This document shows positions 56,130 through 64,000 of a DNA stretch of 64,000 bases, piece by piece. The notes below the pieces were generated by a model. That model saw only the letters and a program-made list of their open reading frames with translations, ran no database searches and was not told where the DNA came from. Positions within the stretch are counted from its first letter, which is position 1. Every line of letters begins with the position of its first letter. Position numbers and translations under genes: made by a program. Origin of the DNA: Favolaschia claudopus (lineage: Eukaryota > Basidiomycota > Agaricomycetes > Agaricales > Mycenaceae); NCBI GenBank assembly GCA_037176885.1, contig JAWWNJ010000011.1, positions 2,542,001 to 2,606,000 of the forward strand, written 5' to 3'.

Positions 56130-57793
56130 ATGGCTGAAGTGCCGACTTCGCTGCGTATATACATCGTTGGAGCTGGATTATGTGGCCTCACTGCTGCGGT
56201 TGCGCTCCGCAGACAGGGGCATCAAGTTGACGTGAGCTTCAGTTTGTATGTGGTAGGATATCGCAGACTCATTTTGTACAGATACTCGAGTCCTCGCTAA
56301 TGAACAAAGAAATTGGTGCAGCAATCACAGTGCAGGCAAATGCTATGCGAGTTTTGGAGCACCTTGGCTACAATCCAGTCAACTTGAAGGGCGTTGATTT
56401 CTTCGGGGTATGATCTCGCCTCCAATATCTGAGTCTGTTCTTTGAATTGAACGCAGACGATGAGATTCAGTGGATCCGGTGGCGAGGGTACGGAGAACCG
56501 GTTTCTGATTCCCAAAGACGAGATGGCACGGGTGAGCCTTGTGCAGTGTGTCTTTTGCTCTGAAAGTTGGTTGACTCGGAAGTTGAGGCTGGTTGGCTTT
56601 GCCATCGGACGGATTTGCACGACGAGTTAAAACGACTGGCCATTGGGGAAGATGGCGTTGGACCTCCGGCGCGTCTTCACCTCGGACAAGAAGTAGTGTT
56701 CTGTGATGCAGTAGCTGGGAAAGTTACGTTGAAGAATGGGGAGGTTTGTGAAGCGGATCTTATCCTCGGGTGCGATGGTATTCGGGTAATTCATTCTTTG
56801 CATTCCGCTATGACTATGCCCTCAATTTTCGTTAGTCAATGATTCGGACGAGCGTGCTCGGATATGCTCAACCGCCTCTGCCTTCGGGCATCTCAACTTT
56901 CCGCTGTCTCTTCAATGCTGAAAAACTCGAGGGCTTGGACGACATGGACTGGTTCACGAAGGGAATGTCAGGGGCACGCGTAAGCCCTTTCAGATCTAGA
57001 GTGTCGACGCCATTTGAAACATGTTCGGTAGACTGTAACATCTCCCGAGAAGCGTTTTCGGATGTTGTTTCTCTTTCCTTGTCGCAAGGGGAGTCTCATC
57101 AACGTCGTGGCGCATCATGTGGACGACAGAGAGCAGGATTCACTCAGTGAGATTTCATTGTATCTGATTCACATCATCTGGTTAAATCAACGCAGAAAGA
57201 AACGAAACGGTTAGCGTGGAAGAGGTGAGCAAAAGTTGAACGCATCGGATTAACCAATCTAATCAATTCCCAGGTGGTCGATGAGTTTCAAGGTTTCCAT
57301 TACCGATACCTGAAGTTCCTTCAATTAGCGGAACAGCCGATTCTTCGATGGCAACTCCTTGCGCTTCCGATTCTACCAACCTGGATTAATGGCAGAACAG
57401 CACTGCTTGGAGATGCAGCGCATGGGACTCTACCGACAATGGGTCAAGGCGCCGGAATGGCCCTAGAAGACGCTGCTGCAATCGGTTGCCTCATTCCATC
57501 GGGAACGAAGCCAGAAGATATCCCGAAGCGACTTGAGGCATACGAAAAGTTGCGAAAATCCCGAGGCGAATTTGTTAATCGGGAATCCTTGGAGCAAGCC
57601 ACGGTGCCTTCGAAGAGAGGCGTATATGCTCGATGTAACTATTTCCGACTTGATATCAACCGGAATACTGCCAACTCGGAATCGTCTTGTAGCGAAAGAA
57701 ATGCAGGAATTCTTGATAGGTTACGACGCTGTGGGAACGGCGCAAAACTATTACGCGCAAAACTTTGGGACGTGCCGAATCATAATGATGTAG
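56130..57793 (+). CDS. FAD-dependent monooxygenase (salicylate hydroxylase-like)
   Basis: A single-component flavoprotein hydroxylase. The Rossmann FAD motif is RIYIVGAGLCGLTAAVALRR near residue 10. Then come ILESSLMNKEIGAAITVQAN, the R-x-D-L motif in CHRTDLHDELKRLAIG, the DG motif in ADLILGCDGIR and the second FAD/NAD motif in GRTALLGDAAHGTLPTMGQG with AGMALEDAA. The C-terminal part is EFVNRESLEQATVP, KEMQEFLIGYDAV and QNYYAQNFG, ending RIIMM with the stop at 57791-57793. About eight exons; the splice T|GTAACT...TTGTAG before SKEMQ restores the family C-terminus. The enzymes use NAD(P)H and O2 to hydroxylate aromatic or related rings. It lies directly downstream of the MCT-like carrier. Confidence 0.85.
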
Positions 57794-58165
57794 CTGGTTT
57801 TGCTTGGGATGTTCTCTTGATTCGGAGTTCCGGACACTTGAATCATCATTTAAACAAGTTTCTTCGGCAAATGCAGTTCTTCGTTGGTTCTTCGCCCATT
57901 TTGTAAAAGCACTCAGATCATGTACCTGACCCTCTATTGCTCGATTCGGCTTATGTAAGGCTTGACTTAGCGATTCGTTGTAAATCCTTGAAGTTGTTCT
58001 TTTTTTTCTTCCCTCTTCTCTTTTTTCAACTTTTTTGTTCACGTTTTGGTTTGACTAAGCGCAGTCCGGTGATCCGGCACGAGAGGCCGGTGCACAACAT
58101 TGTAGTCCGATCACGGCGATCTGCGTGACACAACACGTGTCTCATTACTCTTGTCCTCCTCCTCC
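57794..58165. other. Intergenic stretch without a recognised gene
   Basis: 3' flank of the monooxygenase gene with a T-rich tract near 57998-58035; no gene seen. Confidence 0.4.
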
Positions 58166-58929
58166 ATGAGCTCCACCGTACACCCCCACCCATTCGCTCG
58201 TTCTACCAAACAACTCGAGATTATTCCTAATCGAATTGATGTAGAGGATGAATCAAGGCGATACGACGATCTGGTGTTCGTATGTGGTCATATCTGGTCG
58301 CCACAATTTTCGCCGACCAATTTTCTGACTTAGGACGAATCACCCATCGAACCGCGGCCAAAACGCCCAACTTCTCCCGTGGGTGCGCCTCCGAGTGTGT
58401 TCAGCAATGATATATGGCTTGGGGACAACTGTGGGGAGAGCTCTGCTTTTGCTCGAGAGGTGAAGATCAACGGATGGACGAGCGTTGGAGATGCGTTGGG
58501 TGGTGCTTATGTCGGTTCGTCGGTCCCATTCCTTTCCCTTTTTTACCAGTTCCATAAGTCAAATTTGCTGAGACGTATTCTAGTCTACAACTGTGTTCTG
58601 AAAACGAAGGAGGGAACGGTCATCCCTGTACATAAACGATACAGCGAGTTCGCAGCTCTCGAGGTTCAGCTTCTCCAAGTACTTCCGGTCCGTCTGCTTT
58701 CGCTGTCATCTAGCACGTTTCTGACTAATTCGTAACCACCCCTCCTTTTTCCCTCCAGCGCACCTACCACTCATTCATCCCCGAGCTACCACCAAAAGCT
58801 CCATTCGCCCGCTATCGATCTACGTTTCTCGCTCGCAGGCAGGTAGCTCTCGAGCACTGGCTTTCCGCCATTCTGCTCCACCCTGATATCGGCGGCTGCG
58901 AACCGGTGCGGCGGTGGGTCATGAGCTAG
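58166..58929 (+). CDS. PX-domain phosphoinositide-binding protein (Ypt35-like)
   Basis: Four exons; the first is 58166-58273 and the second starts at 58334. The protein is about 186 aa. An acidic/Pro-rich N-terminus (ESPIEPRPKRPTSPVG) is followed by a PX domain: REVKINGWTSVGDALGGAYV, VYNCVLKTKEG, VIPVHKRYSEFAALE (the phosphoinositide-binding Arg in KRYSEF), the Pro-rich loop PELPPKAPFARYR and a final helix RRQVALEHWLSAILLHPDI. It ends RRWVMS. Size and order resemble the yeast endosomal protein Ypt35. PX domains bind PI3P on endosomes and vacuoles. Confidence 0.85.
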
Positions 58930-59306
58930 CGGATCAACCCCTCGGTGCTCGTATTCAAAACCCGAGTTCACCGGACTATCTAGATCTCATATATTGTCAA
59001 AACGCACACTCGTTTAAAACTTCCGGTATATATTGTATGTTCTTGCTTTTGTTTCGCTTCGATGTGCCTGGTCTTGTTGTCTGAAAGCAGTGCGTCATTA
59101 ATTGTTCCCTGCTTGCTTCTCGTTGAATCACAATCCTAGGAGGGCTCTCATTATTGTCATGGCTGGACGGACCCACAGCTGCCCACCGGAAGAAACGCTC
59201 TTATTGTCGAATTCTTGTTCTCGACTTCGATGCGTGAACAATTACGGCCAACTATAAGTACTGTGGCTCGCGTCTTTCAGCACGCTCATCTGTCATTTCT
59301 CGTCTC
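58930..59306. other. Intergenic stretch without a recognised gene
   Basis: Nothing recognised; upstream region of the F-box-type gene. Confidence 0.4.
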
Positions 59307-60556
59307 ATGTCTTGGCCCGTTCCTCAAGAGATCACCGACATGGTTGTGGAACATCTCCAAGATTCCTCTCCGACCCTTAGAGCTGCGTCTCTCGTGTCCA
59401 GAGCATTCCAGGTTCCAGCTCAGAAGTGCCTGTTCAGGCGCATTATCATAACAGATGATGACGATTATCAAAGGAGCAAGTACAGACGGGTGCGGGAAAC
59501 AACCCTTGCCCAACTTGTTGCATCTGCGCCTCAGTTCCTCCAGTGTATTCGTGTGCTCAGTATATGCACCTCGAGTCGAAATTGTTACGATGTCCTGCAG
59601 CGAATGACATCGTCGCAGCTCACTGGCATTGAGCTCGACATTGCATCCGTCAGGGACGACGACTCTCCCCTCCCTCCTGGGTTCACTACAACCCTGAAGG
59701 CTCTTGTGAGCAACGAAATGCTGCGCAGTCTGAGCCTGACTCTCTTTCTGGTGGAAGCCCAAGAAGACGCACATAGCATACGATCGATTCTTTCCGCTTG
59801 TTCTCCCGCTTTGCGCAAGCTAGAGCTGTACCATCTGGGCCTGAGCCGTTTTGCGAGAACCGTAGCTCCCCCCGTTGTACCGGAGCGTCCTGAACTTCAT
59901 GATGTGACTCTTCACGACTGCGATGGAATTACAGATCTTTTAGGCGGCATCTTTGATTTCGGGAAATTACATACTCTCGCTTTGGGTAGCGAATGGACGC
60001 CAGACATTACTGTAAGCATTTTGCTTCCTTGTACGGCTCAAACGTGGAGACTCTGTCAGTGTCTACACCTCCTGACGGTGCGCACACTTCCCTCGTTGCG
60101 ACTATATCCTGACTAGCCACAGAATCCGTCAAGCTTGGTGAGCACTTTCCGCGGCTCAAACGCCTGCGAGCCATGCTGTCGAGCTGGTCTAGTCTCGAAA
60201 GCTTCAACACCATGCTTAAAGGGTTCTCGGAACGTAATGCAATATCGGAGCTTTGCCTGTGTAGCGACATCGTGGACCTAAGTTCTTCGCTGACGGAGTT
60301 CAGCACCCTTGAGAACATTATATTAACACGTTTCAGTGCGTTGAAAGCGGTGAATTTCGAAGTCGACGAGACGTTACCGGATGACCAGCAAGCTCAACCG
60401 CGTGGGAAATTGTGGCCTTTTGAAAACTATCTCGCTAATGTCAAGCACGCTGTCGCCCGCTCGGTCGGAAAATGTTTGGTGGACGTGACAATCCGCAAGT
60501 GGCATAGCGTATCCCTGTACAGACTTGGACTGGACGGCATACCAGAAGAGGTTTGA
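59307..60556 (+). CDS. F-box/LRR-like protein, possibly truncated
   Basis: The N-terminus MSWPVPQEITDMVVEHLQDS, SPTLRAASLVSRAFQVPAQ is the Pro-containing F-box-like helix pair common in basidiomycetes. Leucine-rich repeat-like segments follow (LRSLSLTLFLV, LRKLELYHLGL, LHDVTLHDCDGI, KLHTLALGSEWTPDI). The first exon runs to about 60011. An intron region follows, and the second part resumes at SVKLGEHFPRLKRLRAML near 60130; the exact junctions, possibly with a 39-nt intron, are unresolved. The frame ends at TGA 60554-60556 after GLDGIPEEV. It remains open in the same phase for another 94 codons (FRKPLAKIKRLRLVTK), so the TGA may be a nonsense mutation. F-box proteins select substrates for SCF ubiquitin ligases. 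Confidence 0.65.
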
Positions 60557-60844
60557 CGAGTGTTCGATGGGCCTGGGGCTTTGAGTCGTTATTTTCGCAA
60601 ACCATTGGCGAAAATAAAACGACTCCGTCTTGTCACCAAGACCGTGACGAAATCGAGGCATTTGTATATGTTGTATGTATGTAGTGGAGGCGGTACGCGG
60701 CTTTTCAGTATTCTAGCAGCTCTCTCACTCAGTGTATCAACCCTTCACGCTTGCTATCCCAACGTGGGGAAGGACTTCAAGTCTGATATGATCGAAGGGA
60801 ATTTCCGTCCACATTCACTCGTTTCTTCTATTCGGGTATGGTGA

Positions 60845-62817
60845 ATTTGGACGCCTTCTTCAAGGCCATCTCAACTTCCTGAGAGGGTTACTTTGAATTG
60901 ACCGTGACTTGACTTGGTTAATTATCCAGGACGCCGCTCGGGTCTCAACAAAACGAAGTCCTGTCGACAAAGTGGACCCTATTGAGAATTTCGTTCTAAA
61001 ACCGATGCTACCCCCCTGCGTATTGGAAAGTTAATTTTCTCCACGCATGCCACGACACTGGTGGAAATTGAACGACGTTTCTTCAGTGAGGAGCCTAAAT
61101 GACAGTCGACATCTCCGTTGACGCCTCAGTTCAATTTTAATTCTTTGGAAAGTAGAAAGCTGCCGAAGAGAGTGTTTGAAGCTGTCCCACTACCTGTTGT
61201 ACTTGAGCAGTTTGTACTGGCGGGGAAAATCAGAACCTCTGAGACATTGCAATAGATAAATCAACGCACTCGAGTCAAACTATTTGTTGGATCCCTGGAG
61301 TTTCAGCATACCGCCAGCGGTGCATCTTTCTTTAAATATTTCTTGAAGCCAGAGCTCAATACCAGCTACCAATACTGGTTCAATTTTGGTTCAACGCTGG
61401 TGTCTCAGCTCTGCCGCCTAAACGAATTGTTGTGTTCATTCAACTTCAATTGGGGTTCACTGTGTATTGAGTTCCGGGCTTCGGATCTTTTAATGCAACA
61501 CTGATGGCTCGAGCGGGTTTGTGGACAATTAGTATCCATCCAACAACTGTCACGCAAAAACCATATGCAGGAGGACGTTCAACTGTCATTTGCGTTTATT
61601 TGTTGATGGCCGTGATGCAATCACCGGTAATCAAACGGCGTCAGTGCTCTTTCTGCCAGCACGTCCATCTCAAGGCGCGATGCTACGATGCTTCTAACCC
61701 GACGCCGGGCAAATCAGCCTAAAAAGTTACTCTGTATGCCCTCTGAATCGCTTTGAAGGATCTTGCTTCTCTACTTCCCCTCTTTCTTGGCTCTTTACTG
61801 CAATAGTGGCCCATGCATCATCATCAATGTTCCTCTGTTTCAAGGGCTCATCGTGCTCATCAGGAACAGGCGACATCATTCCGCCTCGGATTGCTTGGAA
61901 CTGCATACAGCATATGCAGTGACGTCGGCCTCCACAGCCTCTACAGTAAATTAAAAAATCGTTGTCACCGTAGAAAACAACAATCTCCGTCGACCGGTAC
62001 TTTATCACGTTTCTTTCACTGTATTATTGAGTCCCACATTCTGCTCGGACAGCTTGTTGGACAGAGCGCAAAATTACCGAGCCATCCTGTGCCTTTCATG
62101 GAGCTGCAACGAGGCACAGACATCAGGAATCAGAAATCACGGTGAGGCTTTCGTTCGAACGCGGAGACTGTTAACCCTCTCGGGTGTAGGTGGCAAGTCG
62201 AGCACTATATTCAACTTCAAAATCAATAGTTTCATTGGAGACTCAGCGGCGCGGACAGTTCACTATGTTCCTGTTAGAACTGTGTCTTACTCCGAAAGCG
62301 GTTGGCACTTTTGACTTGACAGTAGTCGCAGCTTATTTCGACAGGCGCTACAAGCGTGACTCGTCATCACAGGGGGTGAGTCTTTCGTCGTCCCGACGGC
62401 TGCGCGAATCAATTATTCTCCGAAATTGTTTTCATTGGACTCAAGCGCTGGTCTCCTCGCAACGGTCTTTACCGAATGGGGACGCTGGCCGAATTCGTCT
62501 TCGAGATCAGCGCACACTGGTTGCGTCACACGAACTTCCCTTGCGATTCTTTGAATTCAAATCACCGATTCGCAACGTCTCTTCGTCGATCATCCAACTG
62601 TCTTCTTCAAGATTTACCTTCTTGTCGCAGTCCGAAGTACGTCGGTCTCCTTCCATACAAAGCCAGGGCTGCAATTAGCAGAGGCATCAATCCAAAACGC
62701 TGTTCATTTATGTCAACTGGCACATGTCAAGTCAACTCTCGTGAAGGATCCTAGCAGCCTCCAGCAACGCTTGTTGGCAATTATTTCCGGACTCAAGTCA
62801 TCTGAGGTTTCCCTTCC
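60845..62817. other. Gene-poor stretch, 2 kb
   Basis: Short frames only. The frame at 61504-61722 contains CSFCQHVHLKARCYD but has no context. TTCAATTTTxGTTCAA motifs recur near 61130-61460. No element boundaries were found. Confidence 0.4.
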
Positions 62818-62825
62818 TATATAAA
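62818..62825 (+). promoter_or_regulatory. TATA box of the GATA-factor gene
   Basis: TATATAAA about 70 bp before the ATG at 62894. Confidence 0.5.
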
Positions 62826-62893
62826 CAAGTTGACGAGACATACCACTCACTCTTCAACGCCAGTAAACCGCTCAGCCAACATACAGACCAAAC

Positions 62894-63650
62894 ATGAGTG
62901 GACAGTATTATTACTCGCAATCTTCTAGCTCGAGAAACATCCCTCGCAGCACCTATAGCTCTCTCAGCAATGCAGGTATGTGAAATATTACATTCTCTAC
63001 CGTATCCATTGCTTCATAAACTTCACGCCTCCGCAGTTCCAATGCCCCCTCCGTCGAACTCGTCCGGATATTATCAAACGTCCGTTGCCCCCACTCCACA
63101 GAACTACCAGGGTTACGGAGCCCCACCGGGCTACACCAATGCCCCAAGCAGCCCACAATACCCCACCACGCCATACACCTCCACTCCTCTACCCACCAAT
63201 AATCCCTACGCTTCCGCCGTCCCGCCATACACCTCCAGCCACACCTATCCGTCGCACCCCGCGCCACAGCCCACGGCCCTCCCCGACCCCGGCACCAGCA
63301 TCAAACAATGCTACAACTGCGGCAAACTCAGCACCCCGCTGTGGCGGCGCGACCCCGTGACGCAGCGCACGCTCTGCAACGCCTGCGGGCTCTACCAGCA
63401 GCAGCGCCGCGAGCCGCGGCCGCAGGCGCTCATTGACGCGGACGAGGGCGGGCAGGTGCCGAATTTGATGGAGATGATGGATGGGCCGCGGTGTACTCAT
63501 TGCGGGACGTTCAAGACGAGTGTGTGGAGGAGGAATAAGGAGGGGGAGCAGATTTGCAATGCTTGTGGGGTTTATCTGAGGGTGAATGGGAGGGAGAGGC
63601 CGCTTACGCTGCCGCAGAGTAAGGTGAAGCCTCGTGCGAAGCATATGTGA
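62894..63650 (+). CDS. GATA-type zinc-finger transcription factor with two fingers
   Basis: Two exons: 62894-62975 and 63037-63650, giving 231 aa. The N-terminal half is Ser/Pro/Tyr-rich and disordered (YYYSQSSSSRN, TSVAPTPQNYQGYGAPPGY). Finger 1 is CYNCGKLSTPLWRRDP to LCNACGLYQQQRREPRP, a C-x2-C-x18-C-x2-C finger. Finger 2, about 30 residues later, is CTHCGTFKTSVWRRNKEG to ICNACGVYLRVNGRERP, with the classical C-x2-C-x17-C-x2-C spacing. Both have the WRR and CNACG contacts that read GATA. Fungal two-finger GATA factors regulate siderophore/iron or nitrogen genes. The Cys-rich linker of the iron regulators is missing here, so the target pathway is open. The stop follows PRAKHM. Confidence 0.9.
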
Positions 63651-64000
63651 TTTTAGATTTCCCCTTCTTTTTACTGTTGACGCTTTGAAGAACTATTAGC
63701 TATCAGCGGATTCTGGACGCTCTCCGGATATTGTTTGCTTGCTCTCGAATGGACGTATTATTTGCGGATTTCTGTCTCTATTTACGAGTGTGTTTTTGTA
63801 TAGATGTCTTGTATCAGCTTGTAGAACCCTTGTCTGAATTCGTACTATTTGAACTTTAACAGAACAATGGGCTTGTCAGGAGTAAGATCCGATTGTCAGA
63901 AGCTCGTTGTTCAAACCTATTACATTGATTGAATGAACAAAGTTGAACAGAACTCGGCGCGAATCAGGCGAAGAAATTGTGATACTCTACCCAAATCGCA
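63651..64000. other. 3' flank of the GATA gene
   Basis: Presumed 3' UTR and downstream sequence; no feature recognised before the window ends. Confidence 0.4.

Noticed and set aside
61504..61722. Zinc-finger-like CSFCQHVHLKARC
   Set aside because: Isolated short frame without a partner Cys/His pattern or neighbouring exon.

Overview
The window is nuclear DNA from a filamentous basidiomycete, most likely an agaricomycete. The evidence is intron-dense genes with many introns of about 45-70 nt, a class I hydrophobin-type gene, a CFEM protein, a DUF6535 membrane protein, a DUF4419 protein, an F-box-type protein, a GH51 arabinofuranosidase and several MFS carriers. All gene models were read by hand, by splicing on phase and family motifs. 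Boundaries I could phase are given exactly; the rest are marked approximate.

Layout. 1-2.1 kb: an array of tRNA-headed repeats (SINE-like, minus strand). 2.8-3.5 kb: a 670-bp hAT-type MITE with a perfect 8-bp target duplication. 4.4-5.7 kb: a CFEM protein. 6.2-7.3 kb: a second tRNA-headed repeat family on the plus strand, whose last copy supplies the C-terminus and stop of a secreted/membrane protein (7.2-8.6 kb, minus). 10.1-12.0 kb: an O-methyltransferase. 12.3-13.7 kb: a DUF4419 protein. 14.5-14.9 kb: a small secreted Cys-rich protein. 15.2-15.8 kb: an inverted-repeat element. 16.6-19.2 kb: GH51. 20.1-23.4 kb: a sugar-type MFS transporter with extremely short exons. 24.8-27.6 and 32.8-35.5 kb: two convergent allantoate-permease-like MFS paralogues, enclosing a frameshifted DUF6535 gene and a MARVEL-like four-helix protein. 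35.5-41 kb: gene-poor. 41.2-42.3 kb: a DUF1295-like membrane protein. 42.8-43.2 kb: a TA-flanked MITE. 45.4-46.4 kb: a BTB pseudogene split by a second hAT-type element. 47.4 kb: a hydrophobin lacking two specific cysteines. 48.4-50.1 kb: an HTH protein with a duplicated C-terminal domain. 52.0 kb: a secreted protein. 53.9-57.8 kb: an MCT-like transporter next to a FAD monooxygenase. 58.2 kb: a PX-domain protein. 59.3 kb: an F-box/LRR-like protein. 62.9 kb: a two-finger GATA factor.

The genes do not form one obvious pathway. The GH51 and sugar-transporter pair (divergent, 0.8 kb apart) fits pentose release and uptake, and the MCT carrier plus FAD monooxygenase fits uptake and hydroxylation of a small acid; both links are inference. 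The most unusual signals are: the micro-exons (4-14 nt) that phase and motif spacing require in several genes; the hydrophobin that has lost exactly the C1 and C6 partners of one conserved disulfide; the duplicated-domain HTH protein; the tRNA-headed repeat arrays; and the SINE-derived protein tail.
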